Part shown: piece after piece, positions 1 through 5,531 of the stretch
Position numbering within the stretch: position 1 is the stretch's first letter
Layout: every line of letters starts with the position of its first letter
Assembly (NCBI GenBank): GCA_017444325.1
Contig: JAFSWV010000050.1
Span: 1 to 9,702, forward strand
DNA length: 9,702 nt
Source of the DNA: a bacterium
GTDB taxonomy: Bacteria; Auribacterota; UBA3054
Reading direction: 5' to 3'
Translations under genes and position numbers: made by a program
The notes under the pieces: generated by a model
Databases searched by the model: none
What the model saw: the letters and a program-made list of their open reading frames with translations, nothing else
What the model was told of the DNA's origin: nothing

Positions 1-267
1 AAACGTGACCGCCAGAACGAGAAGGCGCGCAAGCGCAACTCCGTCTGCAAGGCGAAGCTCCACGACACGCACAAGAAGCTCTTCAAGGCCGCCGACGCCG
101 GCTCCCGCGAGGAGGCAGAAAAGAAGTTCAAGGAGCTCGTCTCCGGCCTCGACAAGGCCGCGAAGAAGGGCATCATCACCCGGAACACCGCCAACCGCAA
201 GAAATCCCGCGCCCAGCTGAGGCTCAACAAGATGGCGGCGGCGGCCCCGGCAGCCGAGGCAAAGTAA
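1..267 (+). CDS. rpsT: 30S ribosomal protein S20, 3' part (5' end outside window)
   Basis: This is the C-terminal 88 codons of ribosomal protein S20, a primary 16S rRNA-binding protein of the small subunit. It is read in frame 1 from the window edge to a TAA at 265-267. The translation is very rich in Lys, Arg and Ala, as S20 is. It has the family's central stretch (RQNEKARKRNSVCKAKL) and the diagnostic C-terminal block KKGIITRNTANRKKSR, which corresponds to the KKGIIHKNTAARKKSR-type motif of the family. The alanine-rich tail AAAAPAAEAK is a common lineage-specific extension. S20 is usually about 85-90 residues, so only the first few codons are probably missing. No intrinsic terminator follows, so read-through into pgk is possible. 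Confidence 0.93.
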   Translation, partial: KRDRQNEKARKRNSVCKAKLHDTHKKLFKAADAGSREEAEKKFKELVSGLDKAAKKGIITRNTANRKKSRAQLRLNKMAAAAPAAEAK

Positions 268-312
268 ACCCGGAACGCACTGAAGGACAAACGGGAATGT
301 GATTGGCGGAGG

Positions 313-340
313 GCATTGGAATGTGACAGCATTCTGGTGC
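313..340 (+). other. possible RNA hairpin in the rpsT-pgk spacer
   Basis: In the 171-bp spacer between rpsT and pgk, GCATTGGAATG (313-323) can pair along all 11 positions with CATTCTGGTGC (330-340) in RNA. Three of the pairs are G-U or U-G, and the loop is UGACAG. No T-run follows, so it does not look like an intrinsic terminator. It could be a processing or stability element between the ribosomal protein message and pgk, or chance. The spacer also has a 9-base direct repeat, GGAATGTGA, at 294-302 and 318-326, the second copy lying inside the hairpin. No gene is supported in the spacer. Confidence 0.3.
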
Positions 341-438
341 CCTTCGCGGCTTGAAAAAGGCGGAATCTCAAAACGCCGGGAGATCCGGGGAACCGGGGCT
401 TCCGGACAACGCAAAGAAAAGAACAGGAACGACAGAAA

Positions 439-1731
439 ATGGCAAAGAAGACTCTCAGGGACATCGACGTCAAGGGCAAGCGCGTGCTGATGCGCGTGGA
501 CTTCAACGTGCCCATGGCCAAGGACGGCTCCGGCAAAATAACGGACGACACCAGAATCGTGGCCGCTCTCCCCAGCATCAAGTACGTCCTGGAACAGGGC
601 GGATCTCTTGTCCTCATGAGCCACTTGGGCCGTCCCAAAGGCAAAGGCTATGAACCGGAATTCACTCTTAAACCGGTTGCCGAAGCCTTGAGCGCCAAGC
701 TAGGCCAGGAAGTGAAATTCGTTCCGGACTGCATGGCGGCCGACGACGTCGTCAAAGCCCTCAAGCCCGGCGAAGTCGCTTTGCTCGAGAACACCCGCTT
801 CTACAAAGCGGAAGACGGCAAAGTCAAAAAGGACGACGAGAAGAAAGGCATCCATCTGACGGAAGAGGAATACCAGCAGAAGAAAGCCGAACTGAAGACC
901 AAGCGGGCTGAAATGGCCAAGAAGCTCGCTTCTTACGGCGACCTCTACTGCAACGATGCTTTCGGCACGGCCCACCGCGCCCACGCCTCCACGGCCGTCA
1001 TCGCCGATTATCTCAAGCCCGCCGTTTCCGGCTTCCTGCTTGAGAAAGAGATCCAGTTCCTGGGCGACGCCGTTGAGAATCCGGTGCGTCCCTTCGTCGC
1101 GATCCTTGGCGGCGCCAAGGTCAGTGACAAACTGGCGGTCGTTAAAGCCCTTCTCGCCAAAGTTGACACCCTCATCATCGGCGGCGGCATGGCCTACACC
1201 TTCAAGAAGGCCCAGGGCATGAAGATCGGCAACTCTCTCTGCGAAGACGAACAGGTCGCCTACTGCAAGGATATGCTTGACGAAGCCGAGAAGAAAGGCG
1301 TCAAGATCCTTCTGCCTGTTGACAACCTCATCGCCGACAAATTCCCCGAGACCAAGGACGCTTCCGACATTCAGATCAAAGAATGCGAAGGCGACATTCC
1401 TGACGGCTGGATGGGTCTCGATATCGGCCCCAAGAGCGTTGCTCTCTTCAGCGAAGCTCTGAAAGGCGCCAAGACCGTGGTCTGGAACGGCCCCATGGGC
1501 TGCTTTGAGTTCGCCCCCTTGTCCAAGGGCACTTACGGCGTCTGCGACGCCGTGGCGACCGTCAAAGCCAACGGCGGCGTTTCCATCATCGGCGGCGGCG
1601 ACTCCGTCAGCGCCGTTAAGAAGAGCGGCAAGGCCTCTGAGATGAGCCACGTCTCCACCGGCGGCGGCGCCTCCCTTGAATTCCTAGAAGGCAAAGTCCT
1701 CCCCGGCGTGGCCTGCCTCGACGAAAAGTAA
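439..1731 (+). CDS. pgk: phosphoglycerate kinase
   Basis: Phosphoglycerate kinase interconverts 1,3-bisphosphoglycerate + ADP and 3-phosphoglycerate + ATP in cytoplasmic glycolysis/gluconeogenesis. Family landmarks appear in order: the substrate-binding RVDFNVP (residues 19-25), SHLGRPKG (61-68), LLENTRF (115-121), NDAFGTAHRAHAS (from 172), the hinge/nucleotide-domain segments GGAKVSDK and IIGGGMAY, WNGPMG, and the C-terminal IIGGGDS and STGGGASLEFLEG. At 430 residues it is longer than the usual ~390-400. The excess is a charged Lys/Glu-rich insertion at about residues 126-158, after the RFY segment. The ATG at 439 is preceded by a modest AGGAA at 425-429. The gene follows rpsT in the same direction, and thiD starts 3 nt after its stop, so pgk and thiD are probably co-transcribed. 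Confidence 0.97.
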   Translation: MAKKTLRDIDVKGKRVLMRVDFNVPMAKDGSGKITDDTRIVAALPSIKYVLEQGGSLVLMSHLGRPKGKGYEPEFTLKPVAEALSAKLGQEVKFVPDCMAADDVVKALKPGEVALLENTRFYKAEDGKVKKDDEKKGIHLTEEEYQQKKAELKTKRAEMAKKLASYGDLYCNDAFGTAHRAHASTAVIADYLKPAVSGFLLEKEIQFLGDAVENPVRPFVAILGGAKVSDKLAVVKALLAKVDTLIIGGGMAYTFKKAQGMKIGNSLCEDEQVAYCKDMLDEAEKKGVKILLPVDNLIADKFPETKDASDIQIKECEGDIPDGWMGLDIGPKSVALFSEALKGAKTVVWNGPMGCFEFAPLSKGTYGVCDAVATVKANGGVSIIGGGDSVSAVKKSGKASEMSHVSTGGGASLEFLEGKVLPGVACLDEK

Positions 1732-1734
1732 GCA

Positions 1735-2541
1735 ATGCAAAAAAAAGCGCTCAGCATAGCCGGCTCCGACAGCGGGGGCGGCGCGGGGATCCAGGCGGAC
1801 CTCAAAACTTTCACCAGCTTGAAAGTTTTTGGAACGACCGCCATCACCGCCGTCACCGTCCAGAACACTCTTGGCGTGAAAGGCTATGAGCTCATGCCAC
1901 CCAAGCTCGTTTCCGACCAGATCGAAGCGGTCCTGGAGGACCTAGGCACGGACGCCGTGAAATCCGGCATGCTGGGCAGCGCAGCTATAATCGCGGCGGT
2001 GGCGCAGACTCTGCGCCATCGCCGCCTTCTTTACGTTCTCGATCCCGTCATGATCGCCAAAGGCGGCGCCAAGCTTTTAGCCGACGACGCCATCGAAAAT
2101 CTGAAAAAACTTTTGATCCCCATCGCAACCGTTGTTACGCCTAACATTCCGGAAGCTGAGGAAATAAGCGGCTTGAAGATCGATCGCGAAGCGGCGCGTC
2201 AGGAAGCCGCCAGAAAGATCCTCTCTTTGGGACCCAAAGCCGTTATTATAAAAGGCGGACACGGCAGGGCGGAGCAGGGCCCCAAAGCCTTCGACGACCT
2301 TCTTGTCATAAAAGAAGGCGATACTGAAAAAGAATATTATCTTCCCACCGAAAGAGTAGAGACGCGCTGCGACCACGGCACCGGCTGCACATTTTCAGCA
2401 GCCCTCACAGCTTTCCTAGCCAAGGGCGACGACATTCTCTCCGCCGCGCAAAAAGCCAAAGACTACCTCACAAACGCGCTTAGATCAGCTGAGCCCACCG
2501 GTCACGGCCATTGCTCAGTCGATCATATGTATATGTTTTAA
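1735..2541 (+). CDS. thiD: hydroxymethylpyrimidine/phosphomethylpyrimidine kinase
   Basis: ThiD phosphorylates 4-amino-5-hydroxymethyl-2-methylpyrimidine (HMP) to HMP-P and then HMP-PP, the pyrimidine precursor of thiamine diphosphate. It is a ribokinase-fold enzyme. The 268 residues are normal for the family. The N-terminus has the signature SIAGSDSGGGAGIQADLKTF. It is followed by VKSGMLGS, VLDPVMIAKGG, VVTPNIPEAEEISGL and IIKGGHG, then the anion-hole motif DHGTGCTFSAAL, in which the catalytic aspartate and phosphate-binding Gly/Cys are expected. The C-terminus ends in a GHGH...DHMY tail like the family's GHGPVNHF ending. The gene starts 3 nt after the pgk stop with no strong Shine-Dalgarno sequence, so it may be translationally coupled to pgk. 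No TPP riboswitch is recognisable nearby. A strong terminator follows within 10 nt. Confidence 0.95.
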   Translation: MQKKALSIAGSDSGGGAGIQADLKTFTSLKVFGTTAITAVTVQNTLGVKGYELMPPKLVSDQIEAVLEDLGTDAVKSGMLGSAAIIAAVAQTLRHRRLLYVLDPVMIAKGGAKLLADDAIENLKKLLIPIATVVTPNIPEAEEISGLKIDREAARQEAARKILSLGPKAVIIKGGHGRAEQGPKAFDDLLVIKEGDTEKEYYLPTERVETRCDHGTGCTFSAALTAFLAKGDDILSAAQKAKDYLTNALRSAEPTGHGHCSVDHMYMF

Positions 2542-2550
2542 TTGGCAATA

Positions 2551-2581
2551 AAAAAGCGTCAGGGGCAAACCGACGCTTTTT
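2551..2581. terminator. bidirectional intrinsic terminator between thiD and the toxin-antitoxin pair
   Basis: AAAAAGCGTC (2551-2560) and GACGCTTTTT (2572-2581) form a perfect 10-bp stem around an 11-nt loop. A T-run flanks the stem on each strand (T5 on plus, T6 on minus). It lies 9 nt after the thiD stop and 20 nt after the antitoxin stop on the other strand, so one hairpin can serve both convergent units. Confidence 0.85.
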
Positions 2582-2601
2582 AACTTTGATATGGAAGTGA
2601 T

Positions 2602-2817
2602 TTAATCCTTTTTTTGTTCTTCCTTTTTACGGCGAGCCATTAATGCCTTCAGATCATCTAGAGTTTTGTACTCGTGATGTTTTTCTTTTTGGTGTTCCTT
2701 TACTGCTTGTTCGGCCCATAGTTCATCCGCATAGTCTTCGCTAGCCTCTTCGTTCTGAATAGGCAACACAAGAAATTTATGATCTTTATCATCAGGTATT
2801 ATTTTAAGCTTTCCCAT
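2602..2817 (-). CDS. small charged protein, putative antitoxin
   Basis: A 71-residue, highly charged protein encoded directly after a RelE/ParE-type toxin and separated from its stop by 3 nt. A good Shine-Dalgarno AGGAG (2829-2825) lies in the last toxin codons, 7 nt before the ATG, so the two are probably translationally coupled. I do not recognise the family. The N-terminal ~20 residues (KLKIIPDDKDHKFLVLPI) look like beta strands. Residues 27-47 and 52-69 look helical, the second with many Lys/Glu. The segment DELWAEQAVKEHQKEKHHEYKTLDDL loosely resembles the toxin-wrapping C-terminal helices of RelB/Phd-type antitoxins. No helix-turn-helix or ribbon-helix-helix is obvious. The antitoxin role is inferred from position, size and charge. 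Confidence 0.65.
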   Translation of the reverse strand: MGKLKIIPDDKDHKFLVLPIQNEEASEDYADELWAEQAVKEHQKEKHHEYKTLDDLKALMARRKKEEQKKD

Positions 2818-2820
2818 ATT

Positions 2821-3081
2821 TTAACTCCTATAAATATCTTTTCTGTTGTCAATTTTGATTATTTCAACTGTTATAATATCGTCAATGATACTATAAACAC
2901 ATCTATATTGTCCAAATCTAAACCGATAATAAGCACTGTTTTTTAATCTCTTAGCAAAAGGGATTGCAGCATGTGGATCCTTCAGTACGATTTCCAATTT
3001 GCTGTAAAACAATCTTAAATCGGATGTGGTTAATGATTCCAAAAATCTAAACGCTTTCTTTTCGATTCTGACCTTGTACAT
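2821..3081 (-). CDS. RelE/ParE-family toxin
   Basis: An 86-residue protein with the RelE/ParE/YoeB-type toxin fold signature: an N-terminal strand and helix (MYKVRIEKKAFRFLESL), a second helix ending in DPH (residues 35-37), then LKNSAYYRFRFGQYRCVY and the end motif IDNRKDIYR. Arg53, Arg55, Gly57, Tyr59-Arg60, Arg80 and Tyr84 fall at the conserved positions. Family members usually cleave mRNA on the ribosome (RelE) or inhibit gyrase (ParE); sequence alone does not say which. The gene precedes its putative antitoxin, the opposite of relBE order. The start has only a weak Shine-Dalgarno sequence, and an inverted repeat covers the start region. The locus is visibly more AT-rich than the flanking pgk, thiD and iorAB genes, which suggests horizontal acquisition. 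Confidence 0.88.
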   Translation of the reverse strand: MYKVRIEKKAFRFLESLTTSDLRLFYSKLEIVLKDPHAAIPFAKRLKNSAYYRFRFGQYRCVYSIIDDIITVEIIKIDNRKDIYRS

Positions 3082-3092
3082 AGTATCACTAT
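3080..3092. promoter_or_regulatory. inverted repeat at the toxin start, possible operator
   Basis: The sequence ATAGT-ATC-ACTAT is a perfect 5+3+5 inverted repeat. Its first two bases lie within the toxin start codon and the rest lies in the immediate leader. Toxin-antitoxin operons are commonly autorepressed by the complex binding palindromes near the start, so this is a candidate operator. The site is short and in AT-rich DNA, so chance is possible. The rest of the spacer up to about 3220 holds only AT-rich sequence without a supported gene. Confidence 0.3.
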
Positions 3093-3221
3093 TTTTAAAA
3101 AATTACAACAAAAATATTAGTTGGTTGAAATGACATTCGTGACTTTTGCACATGTTATCAGATTTCGTCTGTTTTTGTAAGCTTTTTTCAAAAAACTACT
3201 ATTATTTGTAGACAATGTAAT

Positions 3222-3254
3222 AAAAAACTCTTCCCCTGTAGGGAGGAAGAGTTT
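3222..3254 (-). terminator. intrinsic terminator of the iorAB operon
   Basis: On the minus strand, AAACTCTTCC (3254-3245) pairs perfectly with GGAAGAGTTT (3234-3225) around a 10-nt loop, and the T-run continues to 3222. It lies 27 nt after the iorB stop codon. This is a clear Rho-independent terminator for iorA-iorB, and it also keeps that transcript out of the toxin-antitoxin locus. Confidence 0.85.
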
Positions 3255-3281
3255 CTAAAAATACACTTTTTTTTAAAAGCG

Positions 3282-3761
3282 TTAGTTATTGTTTGCTTCG
3301 CGGCCGATATTGAAGGCGATCGTGTTCGATTCCCTCAGCTTTTCCGGGAAATTGTTTTCCAAAGCTTTCTGCCAATTTTCTTCAGAGATCATTGACAGCA
3401 TTTTGGAAAGGTAGCCCAGCAGCGCTACGTTCAAACCTTTGGGATTAGGCAGCGTTTCAATTTTAATAACGCCCGGATCTATGATGACTGTGCTTTCCGA
3501 GCAATACAGAGCGTTCGGCTCTTTTTGCGAAGCGTCCAGGAGGACGAGATAATCTGCTGTGCCGGCAGGGATCATCGGGCTTTTGATGCCTTCCCCAAAA
3601 CGCACGTCGGAACTCACTGAGCCGCCGCGCTGGCTCATGCCGTGCACTTCCGCTTTCTTAACGTCGAAGCCGGTCAGGAAGGCGGCTTCCGCGGTGATGT
3701 CGGATGCTCTCAAAACGCCCTGGCCGCCGAGGCCCGCAAAAACTATATTGATATTCTTCAT
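3282..3761 (-). CDS. iorB: indolepyruvate:ferredoxin oxidoreductase, beta subunit
   Basis: The beta (gamma-domain type) subunit of the oxygen-sensitive enzyme that oxidatively decarboxylates indolepyruvate and other aryl pyruvates to aryl-CoA, reducing ferredoxin. The N-terminus IVFAGLGGQGVLRASDI is the family signature of the pyruvate ferredoxin/flavodoxin oxidoreductase catalytic domain. It is followed by AEVHGMSQRGGSVSSDVRFG, SPMIPAGTADYLVLLD and, near the end, NVALLGYLSK and the NTIAFNIGRE tail. At 159 residues it is shorter than the usual ~190-200. Both ends look intact, so the missing part seems internal, after VIIDPG. The ATG at 3761 has a strong AAGGAG (3773-3768) that shares two bases with the TAA stop of iorA, which implies translational coupling. 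Confidence 0.93.
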   Translation of the reverse strand: MKNINIVFAGLGGQGVLRASDITAEAAFLTGFDVKKAEVHGMSQRGGSVSSDVRFGEGIKSPMIPAGTADYLVLLDASQKEPNALYCSESTVIIDPGVIKIETLPNPKGLNVALLGYLSKMLSMISEENWQKALENNFPEKLRESNTIAFNIGREANNN

Positions 3762-3771
3762 TGTTTTCTCC

Positions 3772-5370
3772 TTAATTTTTCTTTTCCTCAGCCTGAGCTT
3801 TTTCCCTGTCTTTAAGATGTTTCAAGGCTAAGAGGCAGGAGCGTTTCATGATTATCATGCAGACGTCTTCTTTGTCCAGCTGTTCCTGGATGAAGTCTTT
3901 CAGCGTATCCTTCATGGCTAGGGGATCGACTTCCTCGACTCTCACGCCGATGGCTCTGGCGACGGCTGCGGGATCGACTCTTACTGTCTCGGTGTGGTCG
4001 AGCCTGCGGCCGGTGCCCGGATGTTCCTGCAGACCGGTCATGGCGGTGGTGGAGTTGTCGAGCAATATCACGACGTGGCCGTGGGGCGGTCTGTTATAGA
4101 CCATGTCCACGAGTCCCGTAAGTCCGCTGTGCATGAAGGTAGAGTCGCCGATGACGGAGACGATCCTCTTTGCCTGCTCGGCGGGCAAGACTTCGCGCAT
4201 GCCGAGAGCCGCGCTGATGGAGGCGCCCATACAGACGCAGGTGTCCATGGCTTCATAGGGAGGCAGGACGCCAAGGGTATAGCAGCCGATGTCGCCGCAG
4301 ACCGTGCAGCCAAGATCGTGCAGCGCCTGGAAGGTCAGGCGGTGCGGGCAGCCAGGGCAGAGCTGAGGCGGTTTGCCGGGAGCGGGGGCGGGATCGGGTG
4401 TAATATCGTCAGCGGCGAGTTTTTTAACTCTGGCTACGTTCAGTTCGCCGAAGCGGAAGGCTTCCTTTTTGCCGCGGACTTTCAGGCCGTTGGCCAATAA
4501 GGTTTCCACTACGATGGGGTCGCCTTCTTCCACGACGAGATTGCCTTCATGAGCGTTAACGAATTCTTTGATCTTGGCCAGGGGCAGGGGATACGTCATG
4601 CCGGGCTGCATGATCCTCGCTTCGGGCAAAGCTTCCGCAGCGTGCATGGCGGAGATACCGGTGGCGATGACGCCGGATTTGGCGCCTTCAGGACCAAGGA
4701 AGGTGCAGGGGCCGTTCTGACAGTTCCATTCTTCCAGGTCTTTCAATCTTTTTCTTAATCTCACGTGGGCCAGTCTCGCGAAGGCCGGGACCATGACGTG
4801 GCTCTTGGCATCCTTAGTATAGGAGGGCGTCTTAGGTTCGTTAAAAGGACCGACCTTCACGATAGTCTTGCTGTGGCAGACTCTGGTGGTAAGACGCAAT
4901 ATAACGGGCGTTCCAAATTTGTTGGAGAGCTCCACTGCCAGAAGCAGGTAATCGTAGCACTGCTGGGAATCGGCGGGTTCCAGCATCGGAAGTCCGGCGG
5001 CCACGGCGTAGCGGCGGGAATCCTGCTCGTTCTGGCTAGAGGCCATGCCAGGGTCGTCAGCAGCGCATATGACAAGCGAGCCTTTGACGCCGGTGTAGGC
5101 GGCCGTGAAGAAGGGATCGGCGGCCACGTTCATGCCGACGTGTTTCATGGTGACGATGGCTTTGCCGCCGGCCAAAGCGGCGCCGATGGCGACTTCTGCC
5201 GCGACTTTCTCATTGGGCGCCCACTGGGCGTAGCCGCCTAAACTCGAGAAGGTCTCAAGAATTTCCGTGGAAGGAGTGCCGGGGTAGCCTATGCCGAGGT
5301 TTAATCCGGCGTTCCTGGCGGCGTAAGCGATGGCCTCGTCGCCGTTCAATAGTTTGCGAGTACAATCCAT
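3772..5370 (-). CDS. iorA: indolepyruvate:ferredoxin oxidoreductase, alpha subunit (short form)
   Basis: The catalytic alpha subunit, a thiamine-diphosphate enzyme that works with IorB in anaerobic aromatic amino-acid fermentation. Residues 5-170 form the pyrimidine-binding domain (NGDEAIAYAARNAG, YPGTPSTEILE, EKVAAEVAIGAALAGGKAIV, KHVGMNVAADP). A middle domain ends near VVEEGDPIVVE (279-289). Residues 338-500 form the TPP/pyrophosphate domain, with CPGCPHR (338-344), CGDIGCYTLG (358-367), GDSTFMHSG (408-416) and LLDNSTTAMTG (436-446). The protein ends at 532 after a charged tail. The C-terminal ferredoxin-like domain with two CxxCxxC...CP clusters, found in the ~600+ residue archaeal and many bacterial IorA proteins, is absent. 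It is the first gene of the iorAB unit and has a plausible promoter upstream. The start region has only a weak AAGG. Confidence 0.95.
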   Translation of the reverse strand: MDCTRKLLNGDEAIAYAARNAGLNLGIGYPGTPSTEILETFSSLGGYAQWAPNEKVAAEVAIGAALAGGKAIVTMKHVGMNVAADPFFTAAYTGVKGSLVICAADDPGMASSQNEQDSRRYAVAAGLPMLEPADSQQCYDYLLLAVELSNKFGTPVILRLTTRVCHSKTIVKVGPFNEPKTPSYTKDAKSHVMVPAFARLAHVRLRKRLKDLEEWNCQNGPCTFLGPEGAKSGVIATGISAMHAAEALPEARIMQPGMTYPLPLAKIKEFVNAHEGNLVVEEGDPIVVETLLANGLKVRGKKEAFRFGELNVARVKKLAADDITPDPAPAPGKPPQLCPGCPHRLTFQALHDLGCTVCGDIGCYTLGVLPPYEAMDTCVCMGASISAALGMREVLPAEQAKRIVSVIGDSTFMHSGLTGLVDMVYNRPPHGHVVILLDNSTTAMTGLQEHPGTGRRLDHTETVRVDPAAVARAIGVRVEEVDPLAMKDTLKDFIQEQLDKEDVCMIIMKRSCLLALKHLKDREKAQAEEKKN

Positions 5371-5408
5371 ATCAAGTTGCCTTACATTTATTTTATTATC
5401 AGTATTTA

Positions 5409-5437
5409 ACTATATCACAGGAAAAAAGAAAAAGCAA
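5409..5437 (-). promoter_or_regulatory. predicted sigma-70-type promoter of iorAB
   Basis: Reading the minus strand, TTGCTT (5437-5432) is followed by a 17-nt spacer and an extended -10, TG-A-TATAGT (TATAGT at 5414-5409). Transcription would start near 5402 and give a leader of about 32 nt before the iorA ATG. The -10 differs from consensus at one position; the -35 matches mainly at TTG. This is a prediction from motif and spacing only. Confidence 0.45.
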
Positions 5438-5471
5438 ATTGGTTTCCTGCGGCGGGAATGCCGCGAAAATA

Positions 5472-5487
5472 CCCCCTTTTTTTTTTT
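5472..5487 (+). repeat. C5-T11 homopolymer tract upstream of the secreted SUMF1 protein
   Basis: Five C (5472-5476) are followed directly by eleven T (5477-5487); after CTA come six more T (5491-5496). The tract ends 44 nt before the start codon, where the promoter of the plus-strand gene would lie; TATATG (5502-5507) and TATAAA (5508-5513) are possible -10 elements. Length changes by slippage would alter promoter spacing. Whether they occur cannot be seen from one sequence. Confidence 0.5.
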
Positions 5488-5531
5488 CTATTTTTTGATA
5501 GTATATGTATAAACTTAAAAAGGAGGTTTTT

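Noticed and set aside
700..1650. 316-codon open frame on the minus strand opposite pgk
   Set aside because: It is antisense to a fully convincing pgk and is a by-product of that gene's codon usage. The translation has no recognisable motif and no ribosome-binding site was evident.
1600..1760. TPP riboswitch controlling thiD
   Set aside because: thiD starts 3 nt after pgk, there is no leader, and no THI-box-like sequence is seen in the upstream coding region.
3180..3211. Hairpins AGCTTTTTT/AAAAAACT and CTAC/GTAG in the spacer upstream of the toxin
   Set aside because: They are A/T-only or 4-bp stems in AT-rich DNA, of the kind expected by chance, with no T-run or gene to explain them.
3994..5241. 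Long plus-strand frames opposite iorA (3994-4500 and 4765-5241)
   Set aside because: Both are antisense to a strongly supported iorA and have no motifs or start signals.
5449..5487. Intrinsic terminator made of the GCGGC/GCCGC hairpin and the T11 tract
   Set aside because: The stem is only 5 bp and is separated from the T-run by about 12 nt. No gene on the plus strand upstream needs termination there.
5505..5531. Upstream in-frame ATG for the SUMF1 protein
   Set aside because: The ATG at 5532 has a near-perfect AAAGGAGG at the right distance and starts a normal signal peptide. Starting at 5505 would put the Shine-Dalgarno inside the gene and add nine residues before the signal peptide.
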